Source of the DNA: Silene conica
Taxonomy: Eukaryota; Streptophyta; Magnoliopsida; Caryophyllales; Caryophyllaceae
Length of the DNA stretch: 64,000 bases
Reading direction: 5' to 3'
NCBI GenBank assembly: GCA_029255685.2
Contig: CM055316.2
Coordinates: forward strand, 84,628,861-84,692,860
Position numbers and translations under genes: made by a program. The notes below the pieces were generated by a model, which had not been told where the DNA came from, ran no database searches, and worked only from the letters and a program-made list of their open reading frames with translations. Positions 13,092 through 23,575 of this stretch are shown piece after piece. The number at the start of each line of letters is the position of its first letter. Positions within the stretch are counted from its first letter, which is position 1.

Positions 13092-13600
13092 TTATTTATA
13101 AAGTTATATACAAATATTAAATACATGAGTACTAAATAAAAATAACTCAAAAGAAAAACGAGTATAAATTAGAATCATTCGAAATGCATACTTAATCTCA
13201 AATTTTGTGAATCAAATACAAGATAAATTGAAATACAACAGTTATATACGTGCGTCATCATACTTGTATGTTTAGAATAATATATATGAATAAGATAAAA
13301 GCAAAATGTATGAAAAAAAGTAAAACATGTGTTTTATATGTTCAAATAAATAGTCCTTCCTAATCTATGATGTTCGCTATTAATTTTTGAGAAGTTGTTA
13401 AGAGGGATGGTTGTATGGTGGAAAATGGAGGAAATGGGAAGAGAGAAAATATACGGGGTCAGAAGTTTTAAAACGTCAAATCGTAAACTGATAAGAAAAC
13501 TGAAAATTTTAGTGAATTTGTCATTTTTAGAAAGGTAAAAGACGTTGGAGATGAAGAAAGGATAATATTTAAATCATTTAATATTTTGGAGAAAAACTAA
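13092..13600. other. Intergenic DNA
   Basis: No gene or bounded element recognised. Confidence 0.5.
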
Positions 13601-13897
13601 GGGGTTGTTTGGTTCGGTATGGGAAGATAAAATTCCCGGGAAGATAAAATTCGTATGAATTTAAAAATCACGTGAATTAGATAAATGTTGTTTGGTTGAA
13701 TGTAGGAATTTCAATTCATGCGGGAACTTCCAATTACCTAGAGGGGGCTAGGTAATTGACTTCCTACATAATGTAGGAATTAGAACTTCCTATGGAAGTT
13801 ATAATTCCCATGAATTGGGCAACCAAACAAGAATCAATTTCCCCATTTCCCATGATTTTCCAATTCACGTGATTTTAAAAGCCAACCAAACAACCCC
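13601..13897. mobile_element. Tourist/Harbinger MITE
   Basis: The ends are perfect inverted copies of GGGGTTGTTTGGTT, flanked by TAA on both sides (13598-13600, 13898-13900). Terminal sequence and 3 bp duplication are classic for Tourist MITEs. At 297 bp with no coding capacity it is non-autonomous. Confidence 0.85.
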
Positions 13898-14088
13898 TAA
13901 GTATGGTATTTAAGTTAAACTTTGCATTGAGCGACATAAATTAAAGGGGCACGTGTCGAAATACGGGAGACTTAGATGGAAAGAGGTATAAGCGCGGGTT
14001 AACTTAACGTCTACGTGTTGCACTTGCACTTGCACCTGAATATATTTAGGATTTACACTTTTACTATCCCCACGCCTCTACTAATAAG

Positions 14089-14284
14089 CACAAATTCTTA
14101 TTTGCAACGGCAGTATCCGTCGCAAACTTGTGACGGATACCGTTTTCTCTCACAAAATATTCACTTTTTCTCTATCTCCAACACTATTCTTGTGGACCCC
14201 TTTCTCCACTAACTTATTTTATATCCATTTTATCTCATAAAATATCCGTTACAAATGACGACCCGTCACAAGCAAGACTTACTG
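14089..14284 (+). mobile_element. Mutator-type MITE, copy 1
   Basis: A 196 bp element flanked by the 9 bp duplication ACTAATAAG (14080-14088, 14285-14293). It starts CACAAATTCTTATTTGCAAC and ends GCAAGACTTACTG. The ends are imperfect inverted repeats sharing (C/T)TTG...GACGG words. Related copies with their own 9 bp duplications are at 19914 and 55622. Confidence 0.85.
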
Positions 14285-14615
14285 ACTAATAAGTAATGCG
14301 AATATACAATGCACCAATTACTTCCTACTTACCAAGTAACTTTGTTTTAAAGGTTTTCCTGAATCTTGTGCTGTTGTGCAACCCTCTTTCTTAATTTACC
14401 CACGTGATGATTAATCTACCAGGCACGGACTCTATTTTTACCAATCATATACAGTACTGCTCTCTAATCTTCCATTCTCCTACAAATATCCACGAGACCA
14501 CAACATACAATACCTATAATCATCACTAGTACTAATCTTTTCTAAAATGCACTTTTATTATACCAAAACTCTTCATTTTATCTTTATAGTTTTTTATGAT
14601 TTTCAACAAAAAATA

Positions 14616-14855
14616 CTCTCTCCGTCCCGGTCATTTGTTATCTATTTCTTTAAATGGGCGTATCAATGAATTGTTATCTATTTCTAAATAGGGTAAGTTG
14701 GGGGCTCTTGGGGCAAGTGGGTCAAGTGTTCTTTATTTAATTATTGTGCAAGTGAGTCTCTTTTTTTTATTTAATGTTTCTTTTGTGTACTTTTCAACCT
14801 TTCCTTGGTCTTTGTGTAGAACACGATAGATAACAAATGACCGGGACGGAGGGAG
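14616..14855. mobile_element. Stowaway MITE
   Basis: The inverted ends CTCTCTCCGTCCCGGTCATT and its complement are flanked by TA on both sides, the Tc1/mariner target. The 240 bp interior is non-coding. Confidence 0.85.
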
Positions 14856-15117
14856 TAATAAAAACCTCTATAGATGATCACGTTAGGGTTAACAATTTTA
14901 AATAATTAGTGAATAGACGACTATGAAAGCATGTAGGATAAAGAAGAGTATATGACTTTTCTCCTTCTCCTTATCTCTTTTGAGAATTTATTTTTACTAT
15001 GACTCACCTTATTTTCTAATCTACACCATTTTCGTAAAATAATCTTGTATATTTTCTGATGATCGAGATGATCTTCTTAACTTCCTCTCTGCTATAAATG
15101 ATACGTAATATTTAATA

Positions 15118-15207
15118 CTACCTCCGTCCTGTTCATATGTTTACACTTTCTTTGTTTTGTGAGGGGAAAATAAAGGAGGTGTAAACATATGACTGGGACG
15201 AAGGGAG
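15118..15207. mobile_element. Short Stowaway MITE
   Basis: The ends CTACCTCCGTCCTGTTCATA and GGGACGAAGGGAG are inverted around a 90 bp hairpin-forming core containing GTTTACAC/GTGTAAAC, with TA flanks on both sides. Confidence 0.75.
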
Positions 15208-15927
15208 TAACTTTTTATAAATTTGAAAATATATAATTTGTTAGCACTCCATACAAATGAAAATAATGGATGAATATTTGGCACAAGGAACAAAGTTCCA
15301 CATCCTTTAATATTAGAGAAAATACTTCGTAGTATTTTTCATTCTACTAAGAGTAACTCCAATATTTTAAGTTTCTAAATTTGTGACAGATAGTATCTAT
15401 TTGCAACGAGATTTGATGTAGTTAATTATATATATGAATTCCTGGTATTGGGGAGTTTGCAGCAAAGAGTGAATCCAATATGAAGATGTGGAATGGGAGT
15501 ATGGGAGTATGGTCTACGGATTAAGGAGGATAGAAAAGGGAAGAGTACGTGTGAAAAGCAAGGTCAAGGTAGGGGCCTAACATAACATAACATAACATAA
15601 CATAACGTAACCTAACCTAACATAAGATATTGATGAATTAGAGAAATAAAAAAAAGAAAAAGGGAGTAGTCGTGTCAAAATCCAAAGAGTCTAGTCCCCC
15701 ACTCATCTCATTTTCTCATACTACACTTACTCACTCATGTCTCATAGCACCTTCTTAATAATAATAATAATAATAATATAATTTTAAAAATTGGAAAATA
15801 GGTGAGATGATTGAATCAAAAACCCAACCCATGGGTTTGTAGTTTCAAGTTTGAAGTTTGATAGAGAGAAAGTTTGATGAGGCTGAGGCCCCATCTTAGC
15901 TTGGCTTGGCTTACTCCTCTTATAATA
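15208..15927. other. NCED upstream region
   Basis: Distal promoter DNA of the NCED gene. It holds a pentamer repeat (CATAA)n passing into CCTAA at about 15579-15625 and an (AAT)n run near 15757-15778. No gene is seen. Confidence 0.6.
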
Positions 15928-15935
15928 ACACGTGG
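15928..15935 (+). promoter_or_regulatory. ABRE / G-box upstream of NCED
   Basis: The word ACACGTGG contains the palindrome CACGTG, the core bound by bZIP (ABF/AREB) and bHLH factors. It lies about 50 bp upstream of the TATA box, a typical position. In other plants NCED genes respond to drought and ABA through such G-boxes; function here is inferred. Confidence 0.55.
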
Positions 15936-15982
15936 TCGCTCCTTACATGTTTCTGTTGGACCCCACACTTTTCTCCTAACCC

Positions 15983-15990
15983 TTTATATA
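15983..15990 (+). promoter_or_regulatory. TATA box of NCED
   Basis: TTTATATA sits about 167 bp before the chosen ATG and is followed by a long CT-rich leader (16000-16095), a common plant core-promoter and 5'UTR layout. Confidence 0.6.
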
Positions 15991-16156
15991 TTCTTCTTCT
16001 CCTACTTTCCCTTCCTAAACTCACAACTAAATCAACCCTTTCCCTTTCCCTTTCTCTTTCTATCTTTCTCCTTTTCTCCCTCTCTATCTCTCTTCAAAAT
16101 TATAAACAAGAAATTTGAAGAAATATAATTGGAGGAGGAAATACAGAGTTTTTAAA

Positions 16157-16295
16157 ATGGCACATGCAGGAATAACTTCAACTAGTACTACTAATACACA
16201 TAGTAGTAGTTGGGTAAATAAATCAAGCCTAAAACCATTGCCGGAATTGGCCTCCAAAAAAACACACTTAAATTGGCCTCAAAACCAACACAATC

Positions 16296-16336
<41 letters not shown>

Positions 16337-17998
16337 TCAATACATTCTTCCCTCCATTTACCTCTACTAGACTCCCCTGTTACTCAACCCAAAACCATCC
16401 CCATTTCATCCAAACATAGAAAACACAACCCTACTGCTACGGGTGTTTGGAACCCCATACAAAAGGCGGCCGCCGCGGCCTTAGACCTTGTTGAGCAGGC
16501 TTTGACTTGTTGGGAAACCAACACCCCTCTGCCTAAGACATCCGATCCAGCTGTCCAAATTGCTGGCAATTTCGCCCCTGTCCCAGAGCACCCTGTCCAA
16601 CACAACCTCCCTCTCACCGGCACCATTCCTGATTGCATCCGAGGTGCCTATGTTCGCAACGGCGCTAACCCTCTCCACCAACCCTCTGCAGGCCACCACC
16701 TCTTCGACGGGGATGGCATGATTCACACCGTCCACTTCAACTCTGACGGCTCTGCCAGCTACGCCTGCCGCTTTACGGAGACCAACAGGCTTCTCCAAGA
16801 GAGATCCTTGGGGAGGCCTATATTCCCCAAGGCCATTGGGGAGCTACACGGCCACTCCGGTATCGGAAGGCTTGCCTTGTTCTACACCCGCTCCTTATTG
16901 GGCCTCCTCGACCACTCCAACGGCATTGGTGTCGCCAACGCAGGTCTCGTCTATTTTAACAACCGTCTCCTTGCCATGTCGGAAGATGACATTCCCTATC
17001 AAGTCAGGGTCACCCCCTCAGGCGACCTTCAGACACAGGGAAGGTACGACTTTGACGGTCAGCTAAGCTCTACCATGATTGCCCACCCCAAGGTCGACCC
17101 TGTCACAGGGGAGTTATTCGCCTTGAGCTATGACGTCATCAAGAAGCCCTACCTCAAGTACTTCTGGTTCAATGCGGACGACGGCACCAAGTCCCCCGAT
17201 GTAGACATCAAACTGGACACCCCCACCATGATGCACGATTTCGCCATTACCGAAAATTGCGTCATCATACCTGACAGTCAAGTGGTGTTCAAGCTCCAGG
17301 AGATGATCAGGGGTGGTTCTCCTGTGGTCTACGATAAACAAAAGGTGTCTCGCTTTGGAATTCTACCCAAGTACGCCACTGATGCCAAGGATATGCAGTG
17401 GATAGAGGTCCCTGAATGCTTCTGCTTTCATCTCTGGAATGCTTGGGAGGAACCTGAGACTGATGAAATTGTTGTCATCGGCTCCTGTATGACCCCCGCA
17501 GACTCCATTTTTAACGAGTGCGACGAGAATTTAAGCAGTGTCCTTTCCGAAATCAGACTAAACAGGAAGACGGGCAAATCCTGTCGCCGTGAAATTCTGT
17601 CGGCTTCGGATCAGATGAATTTAGAGGCAGGGATGGTCAACCGGAACATGTTAGGTAGAAAGACTAGATACGCGTACCTAGCCATTGCGGAGCCCTGGCC
17701 CAAGGTGTGTGGGTTCGCCAAGGTAGACTTGATGACAGGTCAAGTAACAAAGTTTATCTACGGGGGTGAGAAATATGGGGGAGAGCCCTTGTTTCTTCCA
17801 AGGGATGAAAACGGTAACGGGGAAGACGATGGACACATACTGGCGTTCGTCCATGATGAGGAGAAATGGAGGTCAGAGCTGCAGATAGTGAATGCAGCAA
17901 CAATGGAGATGGTGGCAACTGTGGCACTCCCATCAAGGGTACCATACGGTTTCCATGGAACATTCATCCCAGACACCCATTTACAGACGCAGGCATAG
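16157..17998 (+). CDS. NCED: 9-cis-epoxycarotenoid dioxygenase (NCED), intronless
   Basis: Cleaves 9-cis-violaxanthin or 9'-cis-neoxanthin to xanthoxin, the committed step of abscisic acid synthesis in plastids. The 613 aa protein has the whole carotenoid cleavage dioxygenase (RPE65-type) fold. The four iron-binding histidines are visible at H310 (in MIAHPK), H360 (MMHDF), H425 (CFHLWN) and H600 (YGFHGT), with spacing close to maize VP14. The Ser/Asn-rich first ~90 residues act as a transit peptide and include a run of 13 Asn coded by an AAT microsatellite. An in-frame ATG lies upstream at 16115. I prefer 16157 because the MAHAG start fits a plastid leader and the 14 extra residues are Lys/Arg-rich. 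The single-exon structure and stop after a GFHGTFIPD end match the family. Stress induction is expected from the upstream G-box. Confidence 0.95.
16293..16336 (+). repeat. (AAT)n microsatellite inside NCED
   Basis: About 14 AAT units encode a poly-asparagine tract in the predicted transit peptide. The unit is a codon, so slippage would change tract length without breaking the frame. Confidence 0.9.
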
Positions 17999-18854
17999 TA
18001 ATACTATAATAATAATTATAATAATAATTAAGAGTAAATTAGTAGTTATATTATGGAAAAGGAGGAATGTCTACCAGAGGGATATCTGCATATATGTCCC
18101 CGGGGATTCCTTTACCGATAGATGGAGCTAACAAATCCTTTTTTGAGGGGTTTCCGCTCTTTCTTTCTTAATTTAATTAATTAGTAGTCATCGTAAAAAA
18201 AAAAGAAAAAAGTAAAGAATATGAAAATTAGGAGATGGAGTGGAAGGTTTTGAGGAAGCAAGCTAGTAGCTTTTTGGATATAGATTAGTGATGAAGCTCA
18301 GCTGCTTTCTGTTTGATTCTTCCACTTCTCAGTAGTCGTCATCATCATCATTATCATCCTGTGTATTCTGTATAATGTGTGTGCTGTGTGCATCAAGATT
18401 CAAGACTCTATATCATGGATCATGGATCATGGATCGTCTATCAATTTATCAGTCAAGTCACTGCTTTAAACTTTAAAATAACAAACTTGACTGCTCTACA
18501 TTTTTTATCTCCTCTCTGGCTTTTCACTGTAAATAAAATACTAATCACTCTACATATTTCTATTCATCTTCTACTTATTTCCCTTTTAACTTGTCCTACC
18601 TACTTGAATTTCACATGTTTTTTTTACATACATAGAAAGCATTACTTTGGCATCATATAATGACAATCTAGCTTGCCAGCTTGTGTATAAATTATCTCAA
18701 CAACAGACACTAATTGTTAGCGTAGTAATAAATTAATGTATAAATTTTCATTGAAGACGGACACTATCTGTTAAAAGCTGAAGACGAATATTGATCTTCT
18801 CACAATGTGCAAGTGGCAACATCCATATCTGATCCATTTTCTTCTCACTTATCC
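17999..18854. other. NCED 3' region and intergenic DNA
   Basis: The first few hundred bases are probably the NCED 3'UTR, AAT-rich just after the stop. No separate gene is seen. ATCATGGATCATGGATC (about 18415) is a small tandem. Confidence 0.5.
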
Positions 18855-18998
18855 GTCACAAGCAAGAGACTTTGAAATTAATAATAGTGAGTAATGTATG
18901 TATGTACTTAATATAAGGATAGTATCGTCACAAATAAGACACTTTGAAATTAATAATAGTGAGTAATGTATGTATGTACTTGGTATAAGAATAGTAGA
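18855..18998. repeat. 72 bp tandem duplication
   Basis: Two copies begin GTCACAAGCAAGAGACTTTG at 18855 and a variant at 18927. They share TTTGAAATTAATAATAGTGA and TAATGTATGTATGTACTT. The leading GTCACAAGCAAG matches an end of the Mutator-type MITE family, so this may be a rearranged remnant. Confidence 0.8.
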
Positions 18999-19913
18999 AG
19001 CATACGGTATAACATAAGAGGTGAGAATGAGATTCATCAAATGATTTTCCATGACAATGACCTTGGAATAATTGTTGGTTCAATTATAAATTTGTCTCTT
19101 TATTTATTTGGACGAATGTGACTCTACTCAATACTTCCCCACAGCACATGGCAAAGTCGTTTAACGCAAGGCAGTCAGTCACTCAATAAGTGCATCTATC
19201 TTCATTATCAATTTATCATTCTCCCTTACATTTACTTGTCAATTTGCTTTGCATAAACATCACCTTTAAACTACTTATTTTCTTTGCTCCATTTTTTTGG
19301 TTTACCGCTTTATTTTTCATGACATCTGTAATCAAAGTTAATTAAATAATTGAGCCTGGACGTGCGTAATGGAATAAAAACCAAATTCATCCTTCATTTC
19401 TCCATCAAATAGACAAGTAAAAGAGTAAAAGGTGTTTTCATCAAAACATAAATACAGAGTATCATTTAAAACATCCTTAATTTCTTACCTAACCAAACTT
19501 TTGTCAAATTATCACTACAAGTTTTCCTCATTTACTCAATTTTCACCATGAGCATATCTTGTGTGGACGAAGTTCAAAGAGTATGTCATCTTTTTGGAAC
19601 GTACATGAGTTGTTGGTGGAATTGTGGCCCCTTCCAAAAACCACTATCTCCTTCCTTTGGGAGTATTATCTGTGGCTTACTTCCTGAATAAGTCATTGTC
19701 TTTGAATTTCATATAAATAGGTTTAAAAACCGTAAAATTCACGACTTTGTTGGATCATCAATTTTCAACGGAAATAAATATGTTGTCGTCCCGGTAAGTT
19801 CCTAAATTAAAAGAGATTGCATGAAAAATGAGTTGCACATGCACATAGTTTGACAATGCTAAGGTAAAACTTAATTGATACGGAGTATGACTTTAATCAT
19901 AGCATAGTATGAT
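18999..19913. other. Intergenic DNA
   Basis: No gene or bounded element seen. Confidence 0.5.
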
Positions 19914-20101
19914 CAGTTAGTCTTGCTTGTGACGGGTCGGGTGGAGAGACGGATAATGACACTCATAAAACGAATAGGGGGGACAAGGTGGGGCACCCCC
20001 ATTGTGGTTCCCTCTCTCCTCTAAATGAACATTTTGTGAGACAAAAGGGTATCCGTCTTCTCCTTGTGACGGATACCCTCCGTCTACGATGAGAATTTGT
20101 G
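19914..20101 (-). mobile_element. Mutator-type MITE, copy 3
   Basis: A 188 bp element with the 9 bp target duplication TAGTATGAT (19905-19913, 20102-20110). It starts CAGTTAGTCTTGCTTGTGAC and ends GAGAATTTGTG. It is the most diverged of the three full copies, being GC-richer inside, but keeps both termini. Confidence 0.8.
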
Positions 20102-22626
20102 TAGTATGATAATTGAGTGACCACAAACCCAATGAAAGCGGATTACCATTGAAAATGGGGGAGGTGCTTTTGAATGGAGATTAGGTCAACTCTTGCACTA
20201 ATTTGGTAGGTAAATGCGAAAAAAACATATCTTGGTGAAACAATAAATTAAAAAAAGAATATAAAAAGGAAAAGGAAAAGCAGGGTTAGCAGTAGCACGT
20301 CCATTGTAATAAACCCCAGGCGGCCAGGCCACTTTCTACTTGGTTCCTTATTAATCTCTTTCTTGTGTTACCTTCTTTTATTTATCCAAAAAGGAAAGTG
20401 CATAGTCGCATAGATGACATATACAGTATATCTATTTTAGTGTTTTAAAAGTCGGTTAAGATTGGAAGCAATTCATTCATTCATCCATTTATTTATGCGC
20501 GCATTAACCCTAATTTACTTTTAAGTCGGCTTCCTATGTCATTGGAGGTTTTGCCGGTCGACTTATAATTCCTTCCTTCAACATACTGACTACTGTATGT
20601 CTGTATGTATATAATTATATATCTACTCTTCAAACTTGTACCCAATCATTCCTTCAACAATACTCCTACTTGATAAGAGTATATATTATCAGTAACTCCT
20701 AATAAAATTTATCAATACATGTCATGTTATACAAAGTACTCGTACCATGGTAACCAATATTTAAATTATTTGAATTATCTACTCCAATTTATATCTGCAA
20801 TACAGAGTACTTAACTACGACTCTCTTCATTCAATTTTTATCACTTCATTTCAATATAATACTCCTCATATATATTTGAGTAGATGGGGTGATAAAAATC
20901 GAATGGAGGGAGTATATATACTTATATTTTAGAGATCAATTTTTGTAATTAGTGGGTTTTAAGATTTTAAATAGGTTGCAATAATGATGTAGGAAAGCAT
21001 TGGGACTATTTTGTAATTAGTGCGATGACAAGGCGAGGCAGCAATAGAACAAAAGTAATGGAAATAATAAGTGGTGTATCATGTATATATGAGAATTGAG
21101 TATTCATTCACCATTTTGTAATGTTACTTATTTTTAGTATTATATATCAACATAATCTAATCCAAGATATTAAGATATAAATCTATCTCCTTTAACTTGC
21201 TTATTTTACCATCATTATTATTCTACTTACCAACATGATCATCGTTCTCGACTATATCAGAATTGATCACCATTTTGCAATGCTACTTTTACAGGGCTCG
21301 ACACATCAACAATCATCAATACTTGAATCATATCTCTTCAACAGTTTGAATAAGGTTTGCTAAAATATCTATTTCACATAGGAAGTGCCTGCTAAAATAT
21401 CTGCACTCCCAAGTCCCAAGTATAATTAAATAACTAAAATAATAGTTGTAGTGTTTATGTATGTATGGAGTGTTTTCAATTGGGTTCCACATTCTCCGTC
21501 AACATTCATGATTAACGACTAATTGACAATTAACTTGTATTTTAGTCACCTACTCAGTAGTAAAACTTAAGGCTACTAATATAACTCTTTCGACCCATTT
21601 GTTTGTTTAATTTTTTATAATGATATTTTAATAAAAAACAAGTAAAGGATTATAACGAAGAGAGTAGATATTAAAGATTGAAATTTGCAAATGACGTACC
21701 TACAAATAGCAATGGGTAGAATGTAGTTAGAAATAGTCCGTAATAGAGTAGTACTAATACGTAGTTGGCGAATTGCAAAATGAAAGGGGAAAGTGGTAAA
21801 CATTAGGGGTCCCAGTTGTGAAGAAAATAGTTGTCCGAGGTTTGGAAATACGGCATTCTGTCTTGGTCTTCATGTCTTGGCTAACATGCCAGCCCTCCTG
21901 ATGTCTTTCATAATCGACAATCTTAGCCATTGGGATTGGGTCGAACCCACGTGTGCTATACCTACCAACTTGACAATGTATTACTACTATTTCTTCAAAA
22001 TCACCTCTAACTCTATCAAAATATCATAAATCACTATAGAAGAACATCTCCATCTCCATCCCCATCTCCATCTCCATCTCCGTTTTAATAATTTATTTAT
22101 TTTTAATTTAAATAGATTTGTAAGACAACCCCCAAGCAAAGGTCGCACTAACTAGGTTACGACCCATTTTTACTCTTAATCACCCATTAATTATCTTACC
22201 TGTTTTTACCCTCTCAAACAAAAGGTCACGACCTAGGTCACAAATCCATTCATTTTCCACTTTCCAATACTTTCATTCATTTCTTACATTCTCTACCCCA
22301 CATTTCTCTCACCCACTCTACAATTATTTTCCTAATATTTTATAAATTATGTTTTTTTTTCTATTATAATAAGTATCTTAATAAAATAAAAAATACCCAA
22401 ATATTTTACGGTTATATTAACCTTATGGCGTAATTTACGAGAGAAAATATTAAATAACTTGTTTATAATTTTGAAAAGTGATTAGGCGTTTTCATTAACA
22501 ATTAAAAATGAAATATCTAGGAGATCAAACGACTATAATTAATTTAGCGATATATCGGTGCTATTAACGAATATATTTGAAATTTGACGAACGTATAACT
22601 CGAAAAAAAGTTATCCAACTTTTTTG
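20102..22626. other. Intergenic DNA
   Basis: No gene recognised. A 92 bp fold-back at 20821-20912 with CTCTCTTCATTCAATTTTTA on the left and its near-complement on the right looks like a Stowaway relic with a poor left border. A CATCTC hexamer tandem lies at about 22045-22082. Confidence 0.5.
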
Positions 22627-22978
22627 AGGACCCGGACACGGCCTAGGTCCGGGACGGGTCGAGGGGCGGTGCGTGTTCAAGGTATGAGGACCCGGACACG
22701 GCTGGGGTCAGGGCGGGTCCGGGACGGGTTGGGCCCGGTTCTTGGAAAGTGTAACTCGGACCCGGCCCGGGGCGGGTCTGGGGGCGGGTTTGGCGGGTTT
22801 TGGGCGGGTCTACGGGTCAGCTTCCGGGCCGGGCTCCAGAAATTGGACCCGGACCGGTTACATCACATACACGGGCCGGGACGGGTTTGGACCCGGGTGA
22901 GGCGGGGCGGGTTAGATCCGGGTTCAGTGGCGGGACGGGTCCGGATTGCCAATGCCGACCCGCACTCTTGACCAGCCC
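22627..22978. repeat. GC-rich repeat island, possible truncated hAT element
   Basis: An abrupt GC-rich block in AT-rich DNA, built from GGACCCGG/CGGGTCCG words. Read on the minus strand the right edge begins TAGGGCTGGTCAAGAG, a common hAT terminus, but no matching left terminus or 8 bp duplication is present. The Arg/Gly-rich open frames inside are by-products. Confidence 0.5.
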
Positions 22979-23534
22979 TAGTAGTAGGAGCAAATTGGGA
23001 TGGAGGGAGCTAGGAGCGGAAAAAGCAAGTCGTCCAAGTAAAATCCTTGACTAAGACCATGATATCATCCTTTTATGAATTAGATGTGGATTAAAAACGA
23101 AAACTATAAACAAAGGCATGTTTAGTCTCACCTTGACCTACAACTTAAACTCACCTACACAAATGTATGTCAAAAACAGTTGTTTAATATTCCTTTAACT
23201 TATTCTGGGTATCATTTATTAGCGCTTCTCAATAACCTGAATGTGAAGTTAGATTTATTTTTGAATTTAGTTATTTGGCAGCGAGAAGTGATCGATTGGA
23301 ACGAGATTGAGGGAGAAATGTAGTTAGGAATGATCTGATGAATAAGTAGTTATTGGTCATCCTTATCCAATCATCGGCAAGAGAGAGCATTATACCTAAT
23401 ATTTCATCTTTCTTGGTTTGTTATTTAGCCTACACATTATTTTGATATGTATAAGAAGATAGTCGTAAATGTAAAATGAGGTGGATGGATTCAGGTGTGA
23501 AGATAGCTCATCTATCTCAATTCGACTACATGGT

Positions 23535-23575
<41 letters not shown>

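Noticed and set aside
15579..15625. Interstitial telomere repeat
   Set aside because: Units are CATAA/CCTAA, not the plant CCCTAAA.
16384..17976. Frames antisense or out of frame within NCED
   Set aside because: Shadows of the GC-richer coding sequence.
21900..21990. tRNA-derived SINE (GGGTCGAACCC box-B-like word; a similar word near 25490)
   Set aside because: No box A at the right spacing, no tail and no target duplication.
22624..23054. Arg/Gly-rich frames of 115 and 84 codons
   Set aside because: Generated by GC-rich repeat words with few stops; overlapping frames are equally open.
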